The notes: a model not told the origin generated them from the sequence alone. Shown: positions 22,263-34,056, counted from the first letter of the stretch. The stretch is 64,000 bases of DNA from Gymnopilus junonius (GCA_015501075.1 JADNYJ010000011.1:372001-436000); one strand, 5' to 3'. Translations and numbers: made by a program.

Positions 22263-25200
22263 ATGTCGTCTAAAGGTACGTCTGCGCCGCTGTTTCATGA
22301 CTATATGCGCGCTTACTGGCCCCCTAGCCATCCGCGAGTACGACGCTAAGCTCCTCCTCGCATACTGGCTCGAACGCGCACCTGCAGTTGCGCCTCATGC
22401 TCAGGTCAAGACCAAGTTCCAATACCCCGCCGTGAAAGTCGCCCAGATCTCCTGGGATCCCGCGACAGACACCATCACCCCTGATACCAAGCTTCCTGGC
22501 TGGGTTTTCAACACGAAGCTCGTCGCCAAGCCTGATCAACTCATCAAGCGCCGAGGAAAGGCCGGTCTCCTTGCTCTCAACAAAACATGGGACGAGGCGA
22601 AGCCGTGGATTCAGCAGAGGGCAGGCAAGCCTCAAAAGGTGGGTCTTGTGCTATATTTTTGTGCGCATACATCCATCCATCTTGCATCATACAATCGATG
22701 GGCGGCGTACGGGTGCTCGTTTATCGTACGATAATCTGAAATCACCTTACGTTCGCGTCGTTGCTTCATTCAGAACGCCTCACGGCAATATCTTTCGGCT
22801 AGAACGCGTATCTAAAATAGCCACACGTGACTGACATAATCCCGTAGGTCGAATCGATTACCGGCACTCTCAACAACTTCATTGTGGAACCCTTCCTCCC
22901 TCATCCCTCCAACACCGAGTACTATGTCTGCATTACCTCCGCCCGTGAGGGCGACTCTATCCTCTTCACCCACGAAGGTGGCGTCGATATCGGCGATGTC
23001 GATGCTAAAGCTCTTGTTCTCAACATCCCTGTCACCCAACCTTTCCCAACTCGTGAAGTTATCGCCGAAACTCTCCTCAAGCACGTCCCTGCCGAGAAGA
23101 AGGAGACTCTTGTGGACTTCCTTATCCGCTTATACAGCGTATATGTCGACCTCCACTTCGCCTACCTCGAGATCAACCCTCTTGTCGTTCTTGACGGTGT
23201 GAATGGCGGTGAACCCCAGGTTTGCTACCTCGACATGGCTGCCAAGCTCGACCAGACCGCTGAGAGCATCTGCGGACCCAAGTGGGCTATCGCTCGTGAC
23301 CTGTCGGTGTACGAGACGAATGAAGCTGAGGCAACCAAGACTGCTGCCTCGAAGGCTGGCAAGGTCTCTGCTGATCGAGGTCCTCCCATGGTATGAATAT
23401 GGGTTTTGTCCTTCAACTCATGCTAACCATTTACCTTTAGGTTTGGCCTGCTCCTTTCGGTCGTGATTTGACCAAGGAAGAGGCTTACATCCAGAAACTC
23501 GACGCGTCAACTGGTGCTTCCCTCAAGCTTACCGTCCTGAACCCGGAGGGTCGTATTTGGACCATGGTCGCCGGTGGTGGTGCCAGTGTCGTCTACTCGG
23601 ATGCCATCGCTGCCCATGGCTTTGCCCACGAACTCGCCAACTACGGTGAATACAGTGGTGCCCCCACTGAGGGTCAAACCTACGAGTACGCTAAGACGAT
23701 CAGTACGTTCAGATATCCGTCATATTTTCTTACGATCTCACAACGTTATTTTAGTCGACTTGATTACCCGAGGCACTCCCAACCCTCAAGGCAAAATTCT
23801 CATTATCGGTGGTGGTATCGCCAACTTCACCAATGTCGCCGCTACCTTCAAGGGCATCATTCGTGCTCTCAAGGAGTTCAAGAGCCAACTGATTGCTCAC
23901 CAAGTCAAGATCTTCGTGCGTCGTGGTGGACCTAACTATCAGGAGGGTCTCAAAGCCATGCGCCTGCTCGGAGAGAGCTTGGGCGTCCCCATCCGTGTCT
24001 TCGGCCCCGACACCCACATTACCGAGATCGTCCCCCTTGCTCTTGGTGTTGACATCAGCAAGTCCAAGACCAATGGCAGCGCCAACGGCCTCAAATCTAT
24101 CCAACCTGACACCCCTCCTCCTCAGGTTACCACTGCCACTGGCCCCAACGATACTGTTGGATCCATTCACCCAGATGGAGAGCGTACTCAAGCCGCTGAT
24201 AATCTCGTTCACTTCGACACCAACATCACTTCCACCACTCGCCCATCATACAGGCCATTCGACGCCAACACCCGCTCTTTCGTCTATGGTCTCCAACCTC
24301 GTGCTATCCAAGGCATGCTGGACTTCGACTACTCCTGCGGGCGTCACACTCCTTCTGTTGCTGCTATGATCTACCCCTTCGGTGGTCATCACATCCAGAA
24401 GTTCTACTGGGGTACTAAGGAAACCCTCCTCCCCGTCTACACCAGCTTCAAGGAGGCCGTCGCCAAGCACCCTGACGTCGATGTTGTCGTTAACTTCGCG
24501 TCTTCGCGTAGTGTGTACTCGAGTACCCTTGAGTGCTTGGAGTTCCCTCAAATTAAGGCTCTCGCTCTCATTGCTGAGGGTGTGCCTGAGCGTCATGCTC
24601 GTGAGATTCTATGGAAGGCTAAGGAGAAGGGCGTCCTCATCATTGGTCCCGCTACTGTTGGTGGTATCAAGCCTGGTTGCTTCAGGATTGGTAACTCTGG
24701 AGGGTGCGTCATAGCATCAGGGTAATCTCCAAATATCCGACTAACTCTATTTTCTTCAGTATGATGGACAACATCATTGCTTCCAAGCTTTACCGCCCAG
24801 GATCGGTCGGCTATGTCTCCAAGTCAGGTGGTATGTCCAACGAACTCAACAATATCCTCTCTCTCGTCACCAACGGCACCTACGAGGGTATCGCTATCGG
24901 TGGTGATCGTTACCCTGGATCCACCTTCATCGACCATCTCCTCCGCTATGAACAAGACCCAGAGTGCAAGATGCTCGTCCTCCTTGGTGAAGTCGGTGGT
25001 ATTGAGGAATACCGCGTCATCGACGCCGTCAAGAAGGGTATTATCCGCAAGCCCATCGTCGCCTGGGCTATTGGTACTTGCGCCAAGATGTTCGCCACTG
25101 AGGTCCAATTCGGCCACGCCGGTTCCATGGCCAACAGCGACAAGGAGACTGCCGACGCCAAGAACAGGGCTATGAGGGAAGCTGGGTTCATCGTTCCTGA

Positions 25201-26344
25201 TACCTTTGAGGAGCTGCCTCAGGTGTTGAAGGAGACGTACGAAACTCTTGTCAAGAATGGTACTATCAAGCCCAAGCCTGAGGTTGAACCTCCTGTTATC
25301 CCTATGGACTACAAGTGGGCGCAGGAGCTTGGTTTGATCCGTAAGCCTGCTGCTTTCATCTCCACTATTTCGGACGAGCGTGGTCAGGAGTTGTTGTACG
25401 CTGGTATGAGAATTTCGGATGTGTTCAAGGAGGATATTGGTCTCGGGGGTGTTGTTTCCCTTTTATGGTTCAAGCGACGTGAGTTTCATAGTATCTTTGC
25501 GTTATGAGCTCGTACTGAACTGGGTCTTGAACAGGCCTGCCACCTTGGGCTACTAAGTTCATCGAGATGGTGCTTATGTTGACTGCTGATCACGGTCCAG
25601 CTGTCTCTGGTGCCATGAACACCATCGTCGCCTCTCGTGCCGGCAAGGACTTGATCTCATCCTTGGCTTCTGGTCTCTTGACTATTGGTAGCCGATTCGG
25701 TGGTGCCCTTGACGAGGCTGCTGCCATGTTCTCAAACGCTCGCGACACTGGTCTTACACCAAGAGAGTTTGTTGATAACTCGAGGAAGGCTAACAAGCTC
25801 AGTACGTGGCTCCCGTTCTTTGTCGTCCAAGATGGTTTATTGATGTGCTATATTAGTCAGCGGTATTGGCCATAAGATCAAGAGCGTCAACAACCCTGAT
25901 CTGCGAGTGGAGTTGGTGAAGGAGTATGTCCGCAAGCACTTCCCAAGCCACAGCTTGCTCGACTACGCCCTTGCTGTTGAGAAGGTTACGACGTCGAAGA
26001 AGGATACGGTACGTTTGCTGTTTGTCTTTTTCTTTCTCTGCCTTTTGTACTCATTGTCGTCATTGCTCGTTATCTAGCTTATCCTGAATGTCGATGGTTG
26101 CATTGCCGTCTGCTTCGTCGACCTCCTCCGGGACAGCGGTGCCTTCACGCCAGAAGAAGCCGACGAGTACATCAAGATCGGCACGCTGAATGGTCTGTTC
26201 GTTCTCGGACGCAGCATCGGTTTCATTGGCCACCACCTCGACCAGAAGCGTCTGCGCGCTCCTCTGTACCGCCACCCTGCGGATGATATCTTCATCAACA
26301 TGGCTGATGTGTCGCAGCCTCGTGTCCTAGGCCGCATGCAGTAG
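22263..26344 (+). CDS. acly: ATP-citrate lyase (single-chain), 1160 residues
   Basis: Nine exons: 22263-22275, 22328-22638, 22848-23390, 23441-23702, 23755-24703, 24760-25478, 25535-25801, 25857-26008, 26078-26344; 1161 codons in phase. The enzyme cleaves cytosolic citrate with ATP and CoA to acetyl-CoA and oxaloacetate, feeding lipid and sterol synthesis and histone acetylation. The order is that of animal ACLY: ATP-grasp region from [10 protein letters not shown] with YLEINPLVV, then [33 protein letters not shown], the CoA-ligase part with SKSGGMSNE, the phospho-histidine site FGHAGS (His at about residue 812), and the citrate-synthase-like C-terminus with GIGHKIKS and [16 protein letters not shown], ending VLGRMQ. 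All key motifs are present. Basidiomycetes keep one chain, ascomycetes two subunits. Intron 2 is 209 bases, far longer than the others (about 50-69). Confidence 0.96.
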
Positions 26345-27306
26345 ATGAGACACTGGTTGGAGAAAAAATCTTAATTGAACGGAAAGAATGAATTGTCAGA
26401 GATGACGACGATTCTTTTTTTTTCGTTCTTTTGTTTTCTGCTCTTCTATTTGTGTCTTTGTCTCGTCTTATCGTAGTTGTAGGTTCCTGTCCTTTGTCAT
26501 TCCGACTCTCATCACGATTGTAATGTTTTCCTTCCATTCGATAACCCGGTGGCTTATTCCCCTCCAATCCTCACTGTACACCCATCCATCCACTCATCAT
26601 CATTGGCATCCTTCTCTGGTTTTTTAGAAAATTAATTGTGATACTCTCTTATACTTTCATTACCTCTGATAACGAAGTGCTTGTATACATCCTCTTGGTG
26701 CAATTAGTGTACCTACAATAGATTCCTTTTGAGTAGAGTTTCGTTGCGTCCCCTTATCAATATTTGGTGTAATCGAAGTAGGTTAAACTCAAAAGTAGGC
26801 TAGATTTGATGAGCATTAGTAAAGATTGCTGTGCAATTTGGAAACGTGCTTGCTTATCATCGGAATTAAGCACGTTCGTGATTCATGCCGTCTTCCATTC
26901 GAATTCTTTTGCTCTTCGCACCTGTAAATTTCTAGTTAGTTGCATACCTTGTTGCATTCGCAATGTGAATAGGACATGAGAGAACGTTGGCGCTTGAGCA
27001 GCGCGGTAGCAGAGACCCCCTAGTGCTATAATTAGTGTCGCTGACGTCATCCGCTATCTCAGCTTCAACTGTTTGCCCAAGGGGTCTTTGCGGGGACCTG
27101 CTGACATCCTGCATACTCCGAAGGCGTGTATTTAATGGGACCGCCATTCTCGTTCGACTTTTCTTCTCTTTCTCGTCATTCCATTTATCCCAGCCTCTAA
27201 ACCAGTACCTCGACACCCAACGAAACTTGAGACTCGAGACTGCTTTTCTTTGACGAATACTTGCTTGATTCTGAGAATCTGAAACCTTCTGCAAAACCGC
27301 GCAAAA
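26345..27306. other. Intergenic between ATP-citrate lyase and PMP3 copy A
   Basis: About 960 bases: T-rich 3' flank of the lyase gene, then the 5' flank of the PMP3 gene. Short frames on both strands have no recognisable content. No gene supported. Confidence 0.45.
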
Positions 27307-27727
27307 ATGGGTCAAGATGTCGTTTCTTCAGCTTCGAATGTGTTCTTGTACTTTATCGCGATGTGCGTAGCTCCTTGGTTTTCTTTATTGGGTGGCGAAT
27401 TACTGGAGCTGACTGGCAACGTTTGGGGTGCTAGCTTTATCCCTCCTCTGACTGTGTTTATTAAACGAGGATGTGCCGCTGGTAAGCATCGAAGTGCCTC
27501 GTTGTAGTTGACTGTGAGGTGGCATGTAGAGTGGAGCAATTGTTGACTTGGGGCCGTTGGACTTGTAGATTTTTGGATCAACATTTGTTTGTGGATCCTC
27601 GGTTGGATTCCAGGTGTTATCCATGCATGGTACGCAGTGTTTTCTGACTCGGATGCGGATGTGTGAAATATGACATTATTTATCTCTTCAGGTACATCAT
27701 TTCGAGGAGTGAGGGTGCCATGCGCTG
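27307..27727 (+). CDS. pmp3: PMP3/UPF0057 small membrane proteolipid, copy A (66 residues)
   Basis: Four exons, 27307-27362, 27435-27481, 27569-27629 and 27691-27727, give 67 codons. The product starts MGQDVVSSASNVFLYFIAI, followed by FIPPLTVFIKRGCAADFWIN and ICLWILGWIPGVIHAWYII. It has two hydrophobic helices with the PPLxVFxKxGC motif between them, which defines the PMP3 (plasma membrane proteolipid 3, UPF0057) family. These peptides sit in the plasma membrane and affect membrane potential and cation tolerance; stress induction is known for relatives, not shown here. Length fits the family (50-70 residues). It lies in convergent orientation with the oxygenase-like gene at 28346-31767, and the same arrangement recurs at 32155-34056. 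Confidence 0.92.
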
Positions 27728-28345
27728 AGCGAAGCTTTAGCCGCAGAAGTAGAAGAGGAATCAATACATTTGAAGAGAAAGCTCTACTTTTACGTTTACT
27801 CTGCTTTTTTACTTTACGATTAGACACTCCGACTTTATAGCCAAGGTGTACTCTATTGACTTCCTTCTTCCATGCCCCAGGGACCTCTGTAGTTCTGTAA
27901 TAGCATCTCTTTTAATTCTTGAATCCACCTGCGGCATGACGTCATCTCTTATCTACGCATCTGTCGTTACTGGTCCTCAAGCTGTCCGTCTAATGAGATC
28001 GGATAGACGGCTGGGCGAAGTATTACGGCGAATTCAACCTGCGCTTTTACTCTCTGAAACTCACACCGAAGCACACCTCAACAGCAATAACGAACGGATG
28101 TTACCTCCTCACAGCGTAGAAACGGGTCATCACAATTATCTCCACCATAACTTAGCTAATAATTCTTATAACAATTGAAAGAGAATGTAGCAAACTAACG
28201 TGCATTAATGAAAGCTATGCGACAATAGAAATACGAACACTACGTAAAAATATATAAAGCTATATACATGCAACAAATGAAAACTTATGTAGGACAAGCA
28301 ATTACAAGAGCAGAACTAAATTAATGGTCTAATTGCTTACAACAT
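27728..28345. other. Intergenic between convergent genes
   Basis: About 620 bases of shared 3' flank, AT-rich toward 28200-28330. An open frame at 27846-28178 has no recognisable content. Confidence 0.4.
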
Positions 28346-31300
28346 TTAGTCGCAATCAAGTTCAGCGAGTTTCCTCTTTTTCGCAACCGACGATGACGAA
28401 GTAACGTCAACCCCAGCAGCAGCAGCATTACTAAGAGGTTTGGAAGAACCAAATGGACGCGATCCAGCCAAGGCATCCTTCACATCTTGGTATCGGGCGC
28501 CCATAATTCTGGCAATGACATCGTCGGGACCAATCTTCGCCAACAGCGCAGTGGCCTCTTCCACTCTGCCCTCCCATGTAGACAGGCGCATAATCTCTGG
28601 GAGTTTCGTAACCTGAAGACCAAGTGGTGCATTACCTGACCTTATTGTCCGGAATGTGCAAAGCTCTGGCACACGTCTCAGAGACTTCTCAAGGTGATTG
28701 TGAACTTTGCGGCCTAACTTGAATGTGTATTCATGCTCGGAAGGATCAAGCATAAACACATCCAGAGAACCGCATTTCTCGCACCCACATCCAACCTTTT
28801 GCAGACGGTAGTTGCGCAGTTTGGTCTTCTCTCCTAGGATGTCATGCAGATATGTGGCGATAATGGCCCGCAGGAAATCAACGAAGGGCGAAGAACAGAT
28901 ATCCCGGGGACTGTTCTGGAGTACCTCCGGAAGGCGGGATATAAGTGGGTTATAGAGTCTCGTAAACTTGACTTCGAAGGAGCCAGGGCTTTTCAAAATG
29001 TTGTCAAAAAGTTTTCTGCACACTTCCTGGTGGTCATATGCAGTGGCATTGGTAAGAATCTGAATTATGCGGTTCACGGTCTGTTTCTCTTTTCTGCGCG
29101 CTTGTGCAATTGGATTATGTTGGTCGGAACTGTGACCGAATGGCTGGGAGGGCTCTCCAGCGGGCACGAACCATAGCGAAGAAGCCTGTTGCAGACAATG
29201 CTCGATCATTTCATCGATCTCTGCCTCGTATGGTGCAAGATCAACAGGCGGCCAACCATCTGGCACTATCCCTTGAAAAGGTGGCTGTGCTAGTATCTCC
29301 CTTTGACGTTGGAGTATGCTCTCTCGATTTTCCCGCAATGCTTGCGCAAGTTTAAGACTGAAATCAAACTCTGGTGATAGTTTGAGAATATTCGGCCACA
29401 CTCTGGAACGATTCGATGTTTAATATTTCTTAACTGATACTAGAGGATGAGCTTACAATCTTTTAAATTCCTCGATCCCTACTTTTTGAATAGCGTGCAG
29501 GATTGTTGGAATGTAGGGTTTAAGAGATGATAGGGTTTTCTCTGAGTTCGCTCGGCACCAGGCAAGAACGTTGGTGGCATCTTCCGTAGAGATGCGTCGC
29601 GGAAGGTCATAAAGCAAATCGAGGGTTTCCTCAGCGGATGAGCGGGCCAAAATTGTTTCAATGCTGAAGAGGGAAAAACACAATTACAACGAAGGAGTGA
29701 AGCGACTTCGATTGCTATACGTACCTTTTTTGAACGACTTCGAATCCAAATGCCTTCCAGGCCCGAACCACGTCGTCAATTTTGAGCATGTGTAGGCCGC
29801 ACGCCCTTTCCTCCATTAGCTTGTTCCACATACGTGCATTGCTCCAATCCAGTGACATATTCAGCAATGGTTTGAGAACATCTTTTGACTTTTCGGAGCT
29901 AGAAAGGTTATCTAAGTGATATAAAATACGTTCAGCCCATGCCGTATCTTTGGCCGAGGGAGGAATGGTGTAGTTTTCCAGCTGCTTCATTGCGTATTTT
30001 ATGCCGCCGACAGACCAATAAAAAGTGCTCAAGTTGTCCTCGGGCATGAGGACGAGCACTGTTCTTCGATAAACTGCGTAAACAGAAAGAAAGATATTCA
30101 GACGTAATCATAAAGTACAAATGGAAGGGTATAGTCACTGTGTTCAAGCGATCCCCACTGCAAATTAGAAAATGGCTACATCAGACGTCATTTTGTTCGT
30201 ACAGGAAGAGTACTTCCTTACCTCGGACAAGTCATAACTGTCAGGTTCTTTGTCGTTGAAAGGATCTCGAGGTATTAAACTTTGTCCTTTATCAAATTTT
30301 ATCGTCCCTACAGCAGGGAGTGCATTCCCATCTAGGTCGACAAAGCCTTTTATGCTCGTGCGATCAGTGACACCATGTCCTGAGGACATAGGTGGGACGT
30401 CATCGTCGTCTACCCATGTTTCATCGACTTGCCCACATCTGTACATCTCCACGGTCGCCAGCAACACCTTGAATTTCTGCTTTTCCGCAGCATCACGGAC
30501 GATAGCTGCACGTTGCCTGTCGACTCCGTCTAGACAGACTTCACCTTGTTTCAATGCTTCATTGCCATAATCTTGTTCTAAGACATAGGCAATATGCCCG
30601 TCATATGACAGACGTTTGGGAGTTGTCTGCTTCCATTTCTTCAGAATAGACTCTAGCTGCTGGAGAGGTTTCCCTGGGTCAGATGCAGAAGGCCTGGGAA
30701 AGTTGACAGTGGAAGGGAGCTCCAATTCGTACACGAGAGCAAGCTGATATCCCGATGTAATTGGCTGCATTTGAGACTGAACCTCCTTATAAGACGCAAG
30801 GATGGTAGTGCCAAAAGGTGATTGGGATGAAAAGTCGACTGTCCATTTTAAAGATGAGTACGAGAGTTCAATCTGCCCACCAGAATATTCTGAGGGGAGG
30901 ATAACAATGGCAGTTCCCAGAGCATCTGTTGTCGAAAGTGAGTCACTAAGAACAGAAATCAAACCATGGACTGGAGCACTCGATGAATTAGCCTTACTTT
31001 TCCGAAGATACACAACTGAAGAAATAATCAGTGTTGACTTCCCAGTGAACTGCTCAGCACCGTACCTGTAGCCTTTGCCGCATAACCGCAATTCACGCAA
31101 CTGCAGAAAGTGAGGCTGACTATTGACATTCATGCCTTGCTCTGCGTCCTTTTCATTGTCAGTATCCTCGTGGACTTCATCATCAGTAGCCTCGTCCATG
31201 TCATCATCAATATCCTCGTCCGTTCCATCCTTATTATCCTCATCCATTTCATCATCATTATCCTCGTCCATTTCATCATCAGTATCGTTTTTGGCCTTCA

Positions 31301-31767
31301 CATTTGTCCTTGCTTTTTCATTCACTGAGAGACCCAGCTTCAGGCATAATTCCCTGTAAGTTCTTTCCAGCCAGGCTCCCCAGAGAGGATTTTAGAACTC
31401 GACTTTCTCTGCTTCTATTGTCCACATTGTTCGCATTGTATCTTTTACCACCTTCTTCTGCGCATTGGACATGGGAATAGATGCATAAGATGCTATGGCC
31501 AAAGCTTCTCGTTCATTGAGAGGAAGGCCAACAACTCCGAGTCCACTGATTTTTATGCATGGATTAGGAGCGGTGGGTTGAGGAACACTGTGGTAGTAGT
31601 AACCCTTGAAACCGAAATGTTGTGGGTCAAGGACAGAGGCGATATCATTCTGTCATATATGTTAACTTGACACAAAGTGTGGTAGCATTGAGATTTGAAG
31701 CCACGCTATGGTTACTCACATTCAAACCATCATATCCGACGTTCACATCATCATCTACGGATTCCAT
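28346..31767 (-). CDS. 2-oxoglutarate/Fe(II)-oxygenase-like protein, copy A, with an in-frame TAA
   Basis: Eight exons on the minus strand: 31767-31720, 31649-31066, 31015-30998, 30945-30222, 30157-30139, 30073-29725, 29663-29457, 29402-28346; 1002 codons join in phase. Two exons are only 18 and 19 bases. The centre reads GTAIVILPSEYSGGQIELSY, TVDF and PITSGYQLALVYEL, the layout of the prolyl-4-hydroxylase-like fungal oxygenase domain. Where the family usually has His after the GG strand this copy has Tyr (LSYSS); copy B keeps LSHSS-like VSHSS. The usual second His before the PITSG strand reads SQM here. An acidic Asp/Glu repeat (DDEMDEDN units) lies at about 31180-31300. Codon 102 is TAA (31394-31392), where copy B has a sense codon. 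The 600-residue C-terminus has a GCGCEKCGSLD motif and a basic KKRKL tail. Probably non-enzymatic and perhaps a pseudogene. Confidence 0.6.
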
Positions 31768-32154
31768 TGCTGGCAGGATATAAAAGGCACGAATAGAAAA
31801 CAGTAATGCTGAACGTGGGCTGACTCGCGAGCGGAAGCAAACGCGTTCAAATTTGAATTCGTGAATGTTGTCCAATATGGTTGTCGATCGAGACCTGCCG
31901 AGACTCCATTTGTCACATGATCTACAGGCAAATCTCTCTCGCTGATGGCTCAACTTTGACGCTTGAGCTTGAGCTCTCCCCAGCCCTGGGCCTTGAGCAC
32001 TTGGACCGGGATAATATCATCATATGATTATTGCCCTTATCGAAAGGTCATCGATAGCTTATAAAGCTTGAATCTTTGAACGTTGACACACAGCTCGACT
32101 TCCCAACTCCAACTTTCAACATAAACCCTTCTAATTTCAAGACCTTCAGGAAAA
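31768..32154. other. Shared 5' region of the oxygenase-like gene (copy A) and PMP3 copy B
   Basis: About 390 bases between divergent starts at 31767 (-) and 32155 (+). A TATAAAG motif lies 89-95 bases before the PMP3 ATG. No gene supported in between. Confidence 0.45.
32060..32066 (+). promoter_or_regulatory. TATA-like box upstream of PMP3 copy B
   Basis: TATAAAG at 32060-32066, followed by a C/T-rich stretch and the ATG at 32155. Spacing fits a fungal core promoter with transcription start near 32095; the start site itself is inferred. Confidence 0.4.
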
Positions 32155-32540
32155 ATGGGTCAAGAAATCGTTTCTTCAGCATCTAACATGTCTTTGTACT
32201 TTCTTGCGATGTGCCCCATTTCTTCTTTGCTCTTTGCCCGGTGAACCAGCGAGGCTGACTCGGAACTTGCGTAGCTTCCTACCTCCTTTAACCGTATTCA
32301 TGAAAAGAGGATGCGGCGCTGGTAAGTACTCCATATTGAATTTTTCGGTTATTGACTTGACGTTGAACTCTAGATTTTTGGATAAATGTCTGTTTGTGGA
32401 TCCTAGGTTGGGTACCTGGTGTTCTCCATGCATGGTGTGTAATTTCAGGACCCAGATGAGGGAATGTTATCTGACAATATTTCATTTTTAGGGATATCAT
32501 CTCGAGGAGTGAGGAACCGGTTATTCATCATGCCTGGTAG
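32155..32540 (+). CDS. pmp3: PMP3/UPF0057 small membrane proteolipid, copy B (70 residues)
   Basis: Four exons, 32155-32210, 32275-32321, 32374-32434 and 32492-32540, with the first three exactly as long (56, 47, 61) as in copy A. The product runs MGQEIVSSASNMSLYFLAI, FLPPLTVFMKRGCGADFWIN and VCLWILGWVPGVLHAWDII, then SRSEEPVIHHAW. The PMP3 motif and both helices are intact. Differences from copy A are conservative except Trp-Asp for Trp-Tyr at the last exon junction and a longer tail. Identical exon layout and neighbouring oxygenase-like sequence show it arose by local segmental duplication with copy A. Likely functional. Confidence 0.88.
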
Positions 32541-33269
32541 ATCTTATAGTACGAGAATGGCCGGGGGAGCTCTGACAACACCGATTTTTCAGGCATGCTA
32601 GGGGGGGTCGAAGTCGCCGATTCTACTCCAATTCCGAATATTGGTATTGAGGATCAGTTTTGAACCAGGAGCACGAGGAAACGAGGTCTCGATTTAGACA
32701 TGTGTTCAGCCCACATTTGTCCAGGAACCAGGACGGCCTATGTCCGAGGCCAGCTGAAGCCTCCTCTATATTTATTTATTTATTCGAAGAATGAGGCTGA
32801 GGGCGCAACGTTCTGGACAAATTTATTTGACACAGAAGCGGAAAAGGACTGGGTTTTAGGTGAAATTCATGTACTTCTACTTTACAACTATGCATATTTG
32901 GGAAAATGTATTACTTTATCCAAACTTTATCGGCTTGCAGCTTCCTCACCTGAGGCCTCGGGTATTTGGCAATTAATTTTGCCATGTCGTCCTTGTCTGC
33001 GAACATTTTCCACAATTTTCTTAGCGCTCGTCTTTACATACTGGCATTTACCACTCTACATGTATGTCGTAAAGTGAATTCTGCTCTGCTATATACATTA
33101 CATGTACATGTCCTCGCGATCTCGCATCGTCGTACCTTTCATGCCCAAAGACATCTAGCCAGAATGTCTAAGTTACAAACTACATTAACGAGGGCTATAT
33201 GACTTTAGAAATAAAAAACTATGCAACAATATAAATATAAAAGCTACCTTATATACATGTGCACCTTAG
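32541..33269. other. Intergenic between PMP3 copy B and truncated oxygenase-like copy
   Basis: About 730 bases including a short ATTT-type repeat near 32772-32784. Sequence matching the last 600 residues of the oxygenase-like gene of copy A is absent here, so the right-hand duplication lost it. No gene supported. Confidence 0.45.
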
Positions 33270-34056
33270 CTTGTTTATGACAAGCAAAGAGGGCAGTCAT
33301 AAATGGTGATTTGACAGAAAAGTCGACAGTTTGTGTTGTACTCGAATGTGAAACTTCAAGCTGACGGCCAGAGTATTCCGAAGGTAGGAGAATAATAACA
33401 GTCCCGAAAGCGCTGACCGAGGTTTGATCATTGCTGGCCCTAACAATCTATCATCAGAATGACTCCGAGTGGCTCAAAAGCAGAGCTTACAGCTCCATAT
33501 AACGATTGCTATGGAAATTGCATGAAGGAAACAATCAGAAACTCGTCCATGTCAACTACAATAAGAATAGCGTACCTGCTATTTTTTCTACAGATCTGTA
33601 ATCTCGAGAACTTCATCTTTGGAAAGCGTTTGGATTTCCTTTCAAAACCCAGCCTTATATAGGTCTCCTTGCAGAAACCTTCTACCCATTCGTTCCAGAG
33701 TGGAATTCCGAATTCAATTTGGTCGGCTATGGTTCGTTCCGTCGTGTGAGGAGTTGAATCCTCCATAGCCTTGAGAGTAGAAGGCAACACATTCAAAGCA
33801 AGAGCTGGAATGTCCCTTTCATTGAGAGGAAGGCCGAGCACTCCGTGACCTCTTAATTTAATACAGGGGTTGGGTGCTTTTGGCTCAACAGTAGTATGGA
33901 AGAAATAACCTTTGGAGAGGAACCTTTCAGGGTTAAAGACAGAGTCTATATCATGCTGCAAATCCATTGCTTGAGACAAAAATTGGCATAGCATGGGCAG
34001 AGGCCACTCACGTCGATGTCGTAGTTAACGCCCATATTCTCATCCGAAGATTCTAT
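33270..34056 (-). pseudogene. Truncated oxygenase-like paralogue, copy B
   Basis: Reads on the minus strand from 34056. The codon matching copy A's start ATG is ATA here (ATA at 34056-34054, followed by ESSDENMGVNYDID); a later ATG at 34035 is in frame. After a GTGAGT intron comes DIDSVFNPERFLSKGYFFH, APNPCIKLRGHGVLGLPLNE and IPLWNEWVEG, matching copy A residue by residue. The exon ends with the same phase, then an 18-base exon as in copy A, then SNDQTSVSAFGTVIILLPSE and EVSHSS with TVDFS. After SPFMTALFAC the match ends near 33280, so about two thirds of the gene, including the C-terminal region, is missing. It shows no in-frame stop in the retained exons. Probably not functional. Confidence 0.7.

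Noticed and set aside
24246..24596. Minus-strand open frames inside the ATP-citrate lyase exons
   Set aside because: The plus strand carries an unmistakable, conserved enzyme; these are high-GC shadow frames.
31110..31359. Ser/Ile-rich plus-strand frames at 31.1-31.36 kb
   Set aside because: Antisense of the Asp/Glu repeat in the oxygenase-like gene.
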